DNA from: Streptomyces sp. HNM0574
GTDB taxonomy: Bacteria > Actinomycetota > Actinomycetes > Streptomycetales > Streptomycetaceae
DNA: 64,000 bases
Assembly: GCF_012726235.1 (NCBI RefSeq)
Contig: NZ_JAASAH010000024.1
Location: forward strand, 1-64,000
Direction of reading: 5' to 3'
Part shown: piece by piece, positions 15,810-23,922 of the stretch
Layout: each line of letters opens with the position of its first letter
Numbering within the stretch: the first letter of the stretch is position 1
Made by a program: the position numbers and the translations under genes
Notes under the pieces: generated by a model
What the model was told of the DNA's origin: nothing
Seen by the model: only the letters and a program-made list of their open reading frames with translations
Databases searched by the model: none

Positions 15810-17300
15810 TCAGGACGGCCAGACGACGGACTGGAGCTCGCTGTACGCGTGCAGCCCGAACGACCCGCCGTCCCGGCCGACTCCGGACTCCTTGAAGCCG
15901 CCGAACGGCGTCTCCGGGTGCCGCTGCGCTGTGTTGATGCCGACGTTGCCGCTGCGCAGCCGGGAGGCGAGGGCCCAGGCGTGCCCGGCGTCCGCGCCGA
16001 AGACGTAGTCGTAGAGGCCGTACGGCGTCCCGTTGGCGATCCGGACGGCGTCCTCCTCGTCCTCGTACGGGAGGGCCACGACGACGGGGCCGAAGATCTC
16101 CTCCCGCGCGACGGTCATCTCCGGGGTGACGTCGGCGAGGAGCGTCGGTGCCACGTAGTGGCCCGGCTTCAGGTCGGGGCGCGTGCCGCCGGTGACGACG
16201 CGGGCGCCCTGTTCGCGTGCCCCGGCGACGTACCGCTCCACCCGGTCGCGCTGTGCCGCGGAGACGAGGGGGCCGACGACGGTGGCGCGGTCCGTGGGGT
16301 CGCCGACGGTCATCGCGCCCGCCAACTGCGCGAGCCGCTCGACGACTTCCTCGTAGCGGGAGCGCTGCACCAGGACCCGGGTGGGGGCGGTGCAGATCTG
16401 GCCGCTGTGGAACGCCCAGGTGGAGGCCACGGCGCCCAGGCAACGGGTGAGCGCGGCCTCGTCGGCGTCCGCCAGGAGGATCGCGGCGCCCTTCCCGCCG
16501 AGTTCCATGAGGGTGCGTTTCATGCCGCGCCCGGCGGTCTCGGCGATCCGTTTGCCCACGGCGGTGGAGCCGGTGAAGCTCACCATGCCGACCCCGTCGT
16601 GCTCGACGAGGGCCTCCCCGGCGGCCGGGCCCGAGCCGGTGACGACGTGGAACAGCCCGTCGGGCAGCCCGGCCTCGCTCAGCAGCGGACCGAGCTCCAG
16701 ACAGGTCAGCGGGTCCTGCGGCGCGGGCTTGCACACCACCGCGTTGCCCATGGCGAGCGCCGGTGCCACCTTGCCCGCCAGGTTGGCGACGGGGAAGTTG
16801 TACGAGGTGATGCAGCCGACGACGCCGAGCGGCCGGCGTACGGCGGCGCCGCCGATCAGGCCACCCGGCGCCAGCGCGCTCGCCCGGACGGGCTGCGGCG
16901 CGAGCGGGACGGTGTCCGGTTCCACGGCGCCGCGCGCGTACCGGCGGAACCGGTCGGCGGCCGGGGGCAGTTGCATGCCCCTGGCCACCTTGGTGGTGGC
17001 GCCGGTCTCCGCCTGGAGCAGCGGGACGAGGTCCGGGGTGCGTTCCTCCAGCAGCGCTGCCACGCGCTCCAGGACGGCGGCCCGTTCGGCGGGCGCCGTG
17101 CGGGCCCACTCCTCCTGTGCGGCGCCGGCGGCGCGTACGGCGGCGTCCACGTCCGCGCGGCCGCCCTCCGGGGCGAGGCCGACCCGCTCCTCCGTCGCCG
17201 GGTCGGTGACGGGATAGTGGCCGCCCTCCGGTTCCCGCCACTCACCTCCCGCCCACAGTCCGTACGCGCCCCTGCCCGCCGGACGGTCGGTTCCGCTCAT
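15810..17300 (-). CDS. NAD(P)-dependent aldehyde dehydrogenase
   Basis: A 496-residue ALDH-superfamily enzyme. Catalytic Cys303 lies in SGQICTAPTR, general base Glu266 in LMELGGKG, and the nucleotide-site segments are SYNFPVANLAGK and SFTGSTAVGKRI. The ETPFGGFKESGVGRDGG tail is typical of benzaldehyde/vanillin-type enzymes, but specificity cannot be assigned. The ATG overlaps the stop of the upstream acyl-CoA dehydrogenase gene (ATGA), and the alcohol dehydrogenase follows after about 35 bp. Together they could take a primary alcohol to a carboxylic acid for CoA activation. Confidence 0.9.
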   Translation of the reverse strand: MSGTDRPAGRGAYGLWAGGEWREPEGGHYPVTDPATEERVGLAPEGGRADVDAAVRAAGAAQEEWARTAPAERAAVLERVAALLEERTPDLVPLLQAETGATTKVARGMQLPPAADRFRRYARGAVEPDTVPLAPQPVRASALAPGGLIGGAAVRRPLGVVGCITSYNFPVANLAGKVAPALAMGNAVVCKPAPQDPLTCLELGPLLSEAGLPDGLFHVVTGSGPAAGEALVEHDGVGMVSFTGSTAVGKRIAETAGRGMKRTLMELGGKGAAILLADADEAALTRCLGAVASTWAFHSGQICTAPTRVLVQRSRYEEVVERLAQLAGAMTVGDPTDRATVVGPLVSAAQRDRVERYVAGAREQGARVVTGGTRPDLKPGHYVAPTLLADVTPEMTVAREEIFGPVVVALPYEDEEDAVRIANGTPYGLYDYVFGADAGHAWALASRLRSGNVGINTAQRHPETPFGGFKESGVGRDGGSFGLHAYSELQSVVWPS

Positions 17301-18490
17301 GCGCGTCGCTCCTTCGGGAGGCCCAGCACCCGCTGGGCGAGGATGGTGCGCTGGATCTCGTCCGAGCCGCCGTACACGGTGTCGGCCCGGGTGAAGAGGA
17401 ACAGGCGTTGCAGCGCGTCGAGTTCGTAGGGGTTCTCGGGGGTCCAGTCGTGCGGTCCGAGTGCGGCCGCCGCGCCGCGTACCCGCATGGCCAGTTCGCC
17501 CAGCCGCTGGTGCCAGCCGCCCCACAGCAGCTTCGCCACGCTGGGCGCCCCCGGGTCGCCGGTGCCGCCGAGGGTGCGCAGGGCGTTCCACCGCATGGTG
17601 CGTAACTCGGCCCAGGCGCGCACCAGTTGCTGCCGCAGCACGGGATCGGCTCCCGCGCCCTCGCGCAGGGCGAGGGCCACCACGTCGGACAGTTCGGCGG
17701 CGAAGCCGATCTGCTGCACCAGGGTGGACACGCCGCGCTCCAGCGCGAGCAGCCCCATGGCGACGCGCCAGCCGTCGCCCTCGGCGCCCACCCGGTGCTC
17801 CGCGCGGGCCACCGCCCCGTCGAAGAAGACCTCGTTGAACTCCGAGGTGCCGGACATCTGCCGGATGGGCCGCACGTCCACCCGCCCCGGCTGGTCCATG
17901 GGGACGAGCAGGAAGGAGAGCCCCTCGTGGCGGGCCGACGCGGCGTCCGTCCTGGCCAGGACGAAGCACCAGTCGGCGTCCTGCGCGAGGGAGGTCCAGA
18001 TCTTCTGTCCGGTGACGCGGTAGCCGTCGCCGTCGCGGACGGCGGCGGTGCGCACGGCCGCGAGGTCGGAGCCGGCGCCGGGTTCGCTGTAGCCCTGGCA
18101 CCACAGTTCGTCACCGCGGGCGACGGCGGGGAGGAAGCGCTTGCGCTGTTCCTCGTCGCCGTACGTGAGCAGGGTGGGGGCGAGCAGGTTCTCGCCGATG
18201 TGGCCGACCCGGGCCGGTGCGCCGGCCCGCGCGAACTCCTCGGCCCAGACGACCTGTTGGGTGAGGCTCGCGCGGCGGTTGCCGTAGCCCCCGGCCTCCC
18301 AGCCGAGGCCGATCCAGCCGTCCCGGCCGAGCTCCCGCTCCCACTCCCGGCGTACGGGGCCGGCCTCGTGCTCGCTGCCCGGGCCGCCCTGCCCGGCGGC
18401 CCGGGCGAACTCGCCGGTCAGGTGCGCCCGCAGCCAGGTGCGCGCCTCCCGGCGGAACGCCTCGTCCTCGGGCCCGAAGCCGAAGTCCAC
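17297..18490 (-). CDS. Acyl-CoA dehydrogenase family protein (FadE-like, alpha type)
   Basis: A 397-residue acyl-CoA dehydrogenase. The middle domain has the flavin/substrate segments WCQGYSEPGAGSDLAAVRT (about residues 128-146) and GQKIWTSLAQDADWC. The end carries VYGGSDEIQRTILAQRVLGLPKE, the usual C-terminal signature. It matches the large alpha-like type seen in actinobacterial heteromeric dehydrogenases for sterol side chains. It may pair with the beta-like protein encoded at 3596-4849, which otherwise lacks a partner. GTG start with GAGGAGA upstream. Second gene of an operon controlled from operator site 7. Confidence 0.88.
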   Translation of the reverse strand: MDFGFGPEDEAFRREARTWLRAHLTGEFARAAGQGGPGSEHEAGPVRREWERELGRDGWIGLGWEAGGYGNRRASLTQQVVWAEEFARAGAPARVGHIGENLLAPTLLTYGDEEQRKRFLPAVARGDELWCQGYSEPGAGSDLAAVRTAAVRDGDGYRVTGQKIWTSLAQDADWCFVLARTDAASARHEGLSFLLVPMDQPGRVDVRPIRQMSGTSEFNEVFFDGAVARAEHRVGAEGDGWRVAMGLLALERGVSTLVQQIGFAAELSDVVALALREGAGADPVLRQQLVRAWAELRTMRWNALRTLGGTGDPGAPSVAKLLWGGWHQRLGELAMRVRGAAAALGPHDWTPENPYELDALQRLFLFTRADTVYGGSDEIQRTILAQRVLGLPKERRA

Positions 18491-18520
18491 GTCACTCTCC
18501 TCTCGGGGTCACGGGCGGTC

Positions 18521-19432
18521 TCAGGCGTTCGGGCGGTCCTTCCTGGCGGCCGCCTCGGCCATCTCCTTGAGCTTCCCGAGCATCGGCATCGGGTCCTGGC
18601 CCACGCCGCCGGGCAGCGATTCGGCGATGCTCTCGGGCGTCCACGCGCCGTCGGCGTACGCGCTGCGCAGTTCGCGCGGCTGCGCCCACACGGCGATCTT
18701 CGGTCCGGCGACGGTGTAGACCTGCCCGGTGATCTCCTGCTCCTTGGCCTGGTCGCTGAGCAGGTAGACCACCATCGGCGCCACGTCCTCCGGCTCGCCC
18801 ATCTCCGCGAGTTCCATGGGGACGTTGGCGGACATCCGGGTACGCGCGACGGGCGCCACGCAGTTGGCCGTCACGCCGTACTTGTTGAGGCCGAGCGCGG
18901 CGCTGCGGACGAGGGAGATGATTCCGCCCTTCGCGGAGGCGTAGTTGGCCTGCGCGACGGATCCCTGGTGGTTGCCGCTGGTGAACCCGATGAGGGTGCC
19001 GGACTTCTGCTTGCGCATCACGGCGGCGGCGGCGCGGAAGACGGTGAAGGTGCCCTTGAGGTGGGTGGCGACGACCGGGTCCCACTCCTCCTCGCTCATG
19101 TTGAACAGCATCCGCTCGCGCAGGATTCCGGCCACGCACACGACGCCGTCCAGCCGTCCGTACTCGGCCAGTGCGGTGTCGACGATGCGCTGTCCTCCGG
19201 CCATGGTGGACACGTCGTCCGCGACGGCGACGGCCGAACCGCCCTCCGCCACGATCTCCTTGACGACGCCCTCGGCTATCCCGCTCCGCGGCTCGCCGCC
19301 CTCCATGGAGACGCCGTAGTCGTTGACGACGACCTTCGCCCCCTCGTGCGCACAGGCGAGGGCGACGGCACGTCCGATGCCGCGCCCGGCACCGGTCACG
19401 GCGACCACCTTGCCGGCCAAGAAGTTCCCCAC
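18521..19432 (-). CDS. Short-chain dehydrogenase/reductase (3-hydroxyacyl-CoA dehydrogenase-like)
   Basis: A 303-residue SDR. The cofactor motif TGAGRGIG lies near residues 13-20, the catalytic Ser in the GFTSGNHQG segment, and Tyr164/Lys168 in YASAKGG. The VVNDYG segment after the second strand and the long C-terminal region resemble the dehydrogenase part of peroxisomal multifunctional enzyme 2, suggesting oxidation of a 3-hydroxyacyl-CoA. GTG start preceded by GGAAGGGG. It heads the operon that also holds an acyl-CoA dehydrogenase, an aldehyde and an alcohol dehydrogenase, and an operator lies 23 bp upstream. Confidence 0.87.
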   Translation of the reverse strand: MGNFLAGKVVAVTGAGRGIGRAVALACAHEGAKVVVNDYGVSMEGGEPRSGIAEGVVKEIVAEGGSAVAVADDVSTMAGGQRIVDTALAEYGRLDGVVCVAGILRERMLFNMSEEEWDPVVATHLKGTFTVFRAAAAVMRKQKSGTLIGFTSGNHQGSVAQANYASAKGGIISLVRSAALGLNKYGVTANCVAPVARTRMSANVPMELAEMGEPEDVAPMVVYLLSDQAKEQEITGQVYTVAGPKIAVWAQPRELRSAYADGAWTPESIAESLPGGVGQDPMPMLGKLKEMAEAAARKDRPNA

Positions 19433-19454
19433 GTCGGCCCCTTCCCGCAGTTTC

Positions 19455-19467
19455 TGACGGACCGTTA
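19455..19467. promoter_or_regulatory. Cluster operator site 7, TGACGGACCGTTA
   Basis: One arm mismatch, followed by GAT. It lies between the divergent SDR operon (start 19432) and cyclase-family gene (start 19586), 23 bp from the SDR start, the same distance as site 1 from its gene. Confidence 0.7.
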
Positions 19468-19585
19468 GATTTTTGAGCACGCGGGAGACGAACACAAGAC
19501 CCGTACGCCATTCCGTCCGCCGAACCGCCCGCCCCCGCGCCCCGTACCCCCGCACAGTCCGTACGCCCACCGCGAGGAGACCCGG

Positions 19586-20539
19586 ATGACCCTGCCAGCG
19601 GAGTTCCAGAAGCTCGCCGAACGCGTCAACAACTGGGGACGCTGGGGCCCGGACGACGAGAGGGGCACCCTCAACCTGATCACCGACGCGGTGGTGCGGG
19701 ACGCCGCCGCGGGCGTGCGCACCGGCCGCCGCGTCCCCCTGGCCCTGCCGCTGCGCCACGACGGGGTGCAGACCGGGATGATCCCCGGACGCGTCAACCC
19801 GCTGCGCACGATGGTCGCCCTCAACCTGGAGCTGTTCGGCCCCGGCACCGTCGCCACCAGCGACGACGCGGTGACGATGGGCCTCCAGGCCGGCACCCAC
19901 TGGGACGGCCTCACCCACGTCTCCCACTCGGGCAGGCTCTACAACGGCCGCCCCGCCGACACCGTCACCGCACACGGCGGCGCCGCCTTCAGCGGCATCG
20001 AGAAGGCCACCCACGTGGTCTCCCGCGGCGTCCTGCTCGACGTGGCCCGCGTCCACCAGCTGCGGAACGGGACGGCGGACGAGGACACCGAGGCCCTGCC
20101 CGGCGGGCACGCGGTGACGCCCGAAGACCTGGAGGCGGCCGAGGAGTTGGCGGGCACCCGGGTCCGCGCGGGCGACATCGTGCTCGTGCGGACGGGCCAG
20201 GTGCGGCACTACCTCGGCGGCGACCGGGAGCGCTACGCGCACCCCTCGCCCGGACTGTCGATCCGGACGCCGGAGTGGTTCCACGCGCGGGACGTCGCCG
20301 CCGTCGCGAACGACACCCTCACCTTCGAGGTCTTCCCGCCGGAGATCGACAACCTGTGGCTGCCCGTGCACGCCCTCCATCTCGTCGAGATGGGGATGCT
20401 CCAGGGTCAGAACTGGAATCTGGAGGAACTGTCCGCCGCCTGCGCCGAGGAGGAGCGCTGGACGTTCCTGCTGTCGGCCACGCCCGAGCCGTTCACCGGA
20501 GGGGCGGGAGCGCCCGTGGCCCCGGTGGCCGTGCTCTGA
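19586..20539 (+). CDS. Cyclase-family (kynurenine formamidase-like) metal hydrolase
   Basis: A 317-residue protein of the cyclase/KynB-like family. The metal-binding signature GTHWDGLTHVSHSG, near residues 102-115, corresponds to the family's HxGTHxDxPxH motif. A later EVFPPEIDNLWLPVHALHLVEMG segment also fits. It is longer than KynB (about 210) and resembles the larger actinobacterial and proteobacterial members that hydrolyse amides, lactones or cyclic diketones. It is divergent from the SDR operon with operator site 7 between them. A ring-opening hydrolysis is a plausible role, but is inference. Shine-Dalgarno GAGGAGA precedes the ATG. Confidence 0.8.
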   Translation: MTLPAEFQKLAERVNNWGRWGPDDERGTLNLITDAVVRDAAAGVRTGRRVPLALPLRHDGVQTGMIPGRVNPLRTMVALNLELFGPGTVATSDDAVTMGLQAGTHWDGLTHVSHSGRLYNGRPADTVTAHGGAAFSGIEKATHVVSRGVLLDVARVHQLRNGTADEDTEALPGGHAVTPEDLEAAEELAGTRVRAGDIVLVRTGQVRHYLGGDRERYAHPSPGLSIRTPEWFHARDVAAVANDTLTFEVFPPEIDNLWLPVHALHLVEMGMLQGQNWNLEELSAACAEEERWTFLLSATPEPFTGGAGAPVAPVAVL

Positions 20540-20550
20540 GCGGCCCCAGT

Positions 20551-20604
20551 CGGGTGGCGGTGCGCTCATGCGCACCCCGAGCACGGCACGGCGACCGCCA
20601 CCCG
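20551..20604. terminator. Terminator after the cyclase-family gene
   Basis: An 11-bp stem (CGGGTGGCGGT with ACCGCCACCCG) encloses a competing hairpin GGTGCGC-TCAT-GCGCACC (20559-20576). It starts 12 nt after the stop codon. The rest of the 300-base gap up to 20840 holds a GGGTGATCACCC palindrome at 20718-20729 and no convincing gene. Confidence 0.6.
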
Positions 20605-20840
20605 GCTCCGGTGCTCAGGCCCTGCCTCGCACGGAGGCTGACACCGGACGACGATCCGCACTCGCCGAGGCGCCTCACGGCCCTCGACGTCCCCTCACAG
20701 CGAATCGCCCCACCCAAGGGTGATCACCCAGACACGAGACGTCAACACCTGGTCTGGACTTAGGGAGGTGTGCGGCTGTGGTGTGCGTCTCCGCCGCGCG
20801 CCTCGCGCGCACCGCACGCGCCCGAGCCCTCCGCGGGGGG

Positions 20841-21332
20841 TCAGCCGAGAGCGCCGACGGCTCCCATGGCCAGCTTGCCGCCGCGTGCCTCCGTGAACGA
20901 CTCACCGTGACGGCCCGCTCTCGCGACGGGCGGCGCCGCGCGGTCGAGTTCGCACCAGATGCTCTTGCCGGTGCCCTCGCGCTGCCAGCCCCAGCGGTCG
21001 GCCAGTCCGGAGACGAGCTCCAGCCCCCGGCCGTTGGTGTCCTCGCCGTCCGCGCGCCGCTGGCGCGGCGGGCGGTGACTGGCGTCCGCGACCTCGACCC
21101 GCACGGCCCCCGGAGCGTGCCGCTCCGGCAGCCGCATCCGCAGCACCGCCGGGCAGCCCGTGTGCAGGACCGCGTTGGTGACGAGCTCCGAGATCAGCAG
21201 AATCAACGTTTCCGTCAGCTGTTCGTCGTCGCCGACCCCGGACCCGGCGAGCCTCGACCGGGCCCAACGCCTGGCGCGGCCAACCTCCATGGGGTCGGTC
21301 CCGATCTCCATCTGCACCTGAAGTACCTGCAC
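20841..21332 (-). CDS. ATP-binding protein, anti-sigma-factor-kinase-like (HATPase_c)
   Basis: A 163-residue protein of the RsbW/SpoIIAB-like group common in Streptomyces. The N-box is LLISELVTNAVLHT (about residues 45-58), followed by the G-box region DTNGRGLELVSGLADRWGW. Members bind ATP, phosphorylate STAS proteins or sequester sigma factors. A STAS gene lies 5.5 kb away. GTG start, with an alternative ATG seven codons in; neither has a clear Shine-Dalgarno sequence. It is not linked to the catabolic operators and looks like an island of regulation inside the cluster. Confidence 0.82.
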   Translation of the reverse strand: MQVLQVQMEIGTDPMEVGRARRWARSRLAGSGVGDDEQLTETLILLISELVTNAVLHTGCPAVLRMRLPERHAPGAVRVEVADASHRPPRQRRADGEDTNGRGLELVSGLADRWGWQREGTGKSIWCELDRAAPPVARAGRHGESFTEARGGKLAMGAVGALG

Positions 21333-21781
21333 TGCTCACACCGTCCGAACTGGCAGACACATCGCCTCGCGTCGTGACGAGATCACGGACTGTGATCCCG
21401 ACGCGGAACAGCATGGTTGACGCATAGTCACGACAACAAGCGCTTCAGGCATATTCCGACGCAAAGGAGTAGACGTACTGCATACTGTGCGACCGCCGCT
21501 CGGCGGGCAGGTACGGACGTCGCATCAGGCTCGGGAGCCGCGTTTGTCACGCCCGGGTACCACTCGCACCCACAGGAGCGTACCCGAGCGGATTCATCTC
21601 ACTCCGGCGACCTGAGTCACATCCGGGACACAACCCGATATCGACCCTGCGTGATGACGCAAGGGCGGATCGGCCCACGGATCAGGGCACAACGGCGCTG
21701 TTCACCGCAGACGTACGGGCCTCCGGGCCGACTCCCAAGTGGTCACCCCGCGTAGGCAGTACGCGACAGTTCCGGACCGGC
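21333..21781. other. 450-bp intergenic region, no gene recognised
   Basis: Base composition is clearly less GC-rich than the surroundings. A plus-strand reading frame of about 110 codons exists (21417-21755), but it starts with TTG, has poor third-position bias and resembles nothing known to me. The region most likely carries the promoter of the ATP-binding protein gene. I could not define its -10 and -35 boxes with confidence. Confidence 0.4.
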
Positions 21782-22756
21782 TCACAGCGCCGCCGCCAGC
21801 CGCTCCTCCAGCTCCTCGCGCGCGGGCGGGACGCGCTCCAGCACCCACGCCCGCTTCAGATGGAGATGGACGTCCGCCTCCCAGGTGAACCCCATGCCGC
21901 CGTGCACCTGGAGACAGTCCCGCGCATTACGCACCGCTGCCTCGTCGGCCAGCAACTTCGCGGTGGCGCAGTCACTCTCCGTGCCGGTCACCGCTGCCGC
22001 GTACACCGCGGCGCGGGCCGTCTCCAGCCGGACGAGCATCTCCGCGCACAGGTGCTTGACCGCCTGGAAGGCGCCCACGGGGGAGCCGAACTGCTCCCGG
22101 TGGCGCGCGTGTTCCACGGCCGTCTCCACCGTCCGTCCCGCGCTGCCGAGTTGCTGTGCGGCGGTCAGCACCGCGGCCTCGCGGCGCAGCCGCCGCGCGT
22201 CCGCCCCGTCGAGCACCGGGCCGTCCGCCACGGCGTCCGCGTCCACCCGGTGCAGCGGTGTGGCCGGGTCGACGGAGCGCAGCGGCCCGGCGGCGACGCC
22301 GGTGGTGTGCGGCGCCCGTACCGTGCCCGCGCCGTCCTCGTCGTCGAGGCGCAGGAGCCGGTGCGCGGCGGGGAGATGGGCGACCAGGGCCGTGCGCTCC
22401 CCCGGCGGGAAGCCGGCCTCCGTGACGACGCAGGTGCCCTCGGCCGCGCCGGGGACGAGGCCGGCCGCGAGGTGGGTGGCCACCAACGGGCCGGGGACGA
22501 GGGCGCGTCCGGCCTCCTCGAAGAGGAGGGCCGCCTCGGGCAGGCCGAGCCCCACCCCGCCCTCCTCCTCCGGGAGGCGCAGGGCGAACAGCCCGGCCTC
22601 CGCCAGCTCCTTCCAGAGCGGGGCGTCCCACGGCGGGCCGGTGCCGTCGGCGGCGCGGCGGAGTCCCTCGCGGCCGAAGCGGCCCTCCAGGAGGGCGCGC
22701 ATGCCGTCGCGGAGCGCGGTCTGCTCGTCGGTGAGCCGGAAGTCCACGGCTCTCAC
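21782..22756 (-). CDS. Acyl-CoA dehydrogenase family protein (short beta-type partner)
   Basis: A 324-residue, short and divergent acyl-CoA dehydrogenase. The C-terminal half is recognisable: HREQFGSPVGAFQAVKHLCAE (about residues 222-242) and VHGGMGFTWEADVHLHLKRA (about 287-306). The middle domain is reduced. It directly follows a full-length acyl-CoA dehydrogenase gene. This paired layout is known for actinobacterial alpha2-beta2 dehydrogenases of cholesterol side chains, where each subunit supplies part of the FAD and substrate sites. The GTG at 22756 overlaps the upstream stop (GTGA); a GTG three codons later is an alternative. Confidence 0.85.
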   Translation of the reverse strand: MRAVDFRLTDEQTALRDGMRALLEGRFGREGLRRAADGTGPPWDAPLWKELAEAGLFALRLPEEEGGVGLGLPEAALLFEEAGRALVPGPLVATHLAAGLVPGAAEGTCVVTEAGFPPGERTALVAHLPAAHRLLRLDDEDGAGTVRAPHTTGVAAGPLRSVDPATPLHRVDADAVADGPVLDGADARRLRREAAVLTAAQQLGSAGRTVETAVEHARHREQFGSPVGAFQAVKHLCAEMLVRLETARAAVYAAAVTGTESDCATAKLLADEAAVRNARDCLQVHGGMGFTWEADVHLHLKRAWVLERVPPAREELEERLAAAL

Positions 22757-23922
22757 CGTCCCTTCGGCAGGCCGAGCACCCGCTCGGCGACGATGTTCCG
22801 CTGGATCTGGGACGTCCCGGCGGCGATGGTGTACGACAGCGACGAGAGCCGGTCGGCCGTCCATTCCTCGCCGGTGTCCAGCGCGCCGGGGCCGAGCACG
22901 TCGGCGGCGGTGTCGAAGAGTTCCTGCCGGGCGTGCGAGTAGCGGAGCTTGAAGACGGAGCCGCCGACGCCGGGGACGCCGGTGCCGCCCGCGGCCAGGT
23001 CGCCCTCGGCCTGGCCGACGTTCCACTGGGTGAGCCGCCACAGTGCGGTGAACTCGGCGTTCAGCCGCCCGAGGCGGCGGCGGAGCACGGCGTCGTCCCA
23101 GGTGCCGTTGGCCCGTGCGGTGCGGGCGAGTTCGCCCAGGACGCGCCGGCAGGCGACGACCTCGCCGACGAAGGCGGTGCCCCGCTCGAAGGAGAGGGTC
23201 ACCATGGTGACGCGCCAGCCGTCGTTCTCCGCCCCCACCCGGTTGGCGACGGGGACGCGCACCTCGTCGAGGAAGACCTCGGCGAACTCGGTGGAGCCGG
23301 CCAGCGTGCGCAGCGGCCGCACGGTGACGCCCGGCGCGTCCATCGGCATGGCGAGCCAGCTGATCCCCCGGTGCCGGGGCGCGTCCGGGTCGGTGCGGAC
23401 GAGCAGTTCGCACCAGTCGGCGACCTCGGCGTGCGAGGTCCAGATCTTCGTCCCGGTGACCACGTACGCGTCGCCGTCCCGTACCGCGCGGGTGCGGAGC
23501 GCGGCGAGGTCGGAGCCGGCCTCCGGTTCGCTGAAGCCCTGGCACCACACCTCCTCGCCGCGCAGCACGGGAGGGAGCCAGCGGCGGCGCTGCTCCGCGG
23601 TCCCCTCGGCGGCGATGGTGGGTCCCGCGTGCAGCAGGCCGACGAAGTTGGCGCCGACGTAGGGGGCGCCGGCCCGTTCGGTCTCCTCCAGGAAGATCAG
23701 GTGCTGGGTGGGGGTGGCGCCGCCGCCGCCCGCGTCGGCGGGCCAGTGCAGCCCGGCGTAGCCCGCGTCGTACAGCGCGCGCTGCCAGCCGAGGTCGTAG
23801 GCCCGGCGCCCCGGCCAGTCGAGCGGGTCGGGGCGGGGCGGCAGCTTCGGCAGGGTCTCGCTCAGCCAGGCGCGCAGTCCGTGGCGGAACGCGTCCTCCT
23901 CTGCGGTGCCGGAGAGGTCCAT
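22753..23922 (-). CDS. Acyl-CoA dehydrogenase family protein (alpha-type partner)
   Basis: A 389-residue acyl-CoA dehydrogenase with the complete signature set: WCQGFSEPEAGSDLAALRT (about residues 129-147), GTKIWTSHAEVADWC, and the C-terminal TIAAGTSQIQRNIVAERVLG. It overlaps the upstream amidohydrolase stop (ATGA) and the downstream beta-type dehydrogenase start (GTGA), forming a tightly coupled three-gene operon. It probably forms a heteromer with the downstream protein and acts on a bulky acyl-CoA. Confidence 0.88.
   Translation of the reverse strand: MDLSGTAEEDAFRHGLRAWLSETLPKLPPRPDPLDWPGRRAYDLGWQRALYDAGYAGLHWPADAGGGGATPTQHLIFLEETERAGAPYVGANFVGLLHAGPTIAAEGTAEQRRRWLPPVLRGEEVWCQGFSEPEAGSDLAALRTRAVRDGDAYVVTGTKIWTSHAEVADWCELLVRTDPDAPRHRGISWLAMPMDAPGVTVRPLRTLAGSTEFAEVFLDEVRVPVANRVGAENDGWRVTMVTLSFERGTAFVGEVVACRRVLGELARTARANGTWDDAVLRRRLGRLNAEFTALWRLTQWNVGQAEGDLAAGGTGVPGVGGSVFKLRYSHARQELFDTAADVLGPGALDTGEEWTADRLSSLSYTIAAGTSQIQRNIVAERVLGLPKGR

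Noticed and set aside
20778..21377. Plus-strand frame opposite the ATP-binding protein gene
   Set aside because: Antisense to a clear HATPase-domain gene. The GGGAGG near 20763 is followed too closely by GTG, and the product is Arg/Ala-rich without motifs.
21417..21755. Plus-strand frame of about 112 codons in the long gap before the acyl-CoA dehydrogenase operon
   Set aside because: TTG start, no ribosome binding site, weak codon bias and no recognisable motif. More likely promoter DNA.
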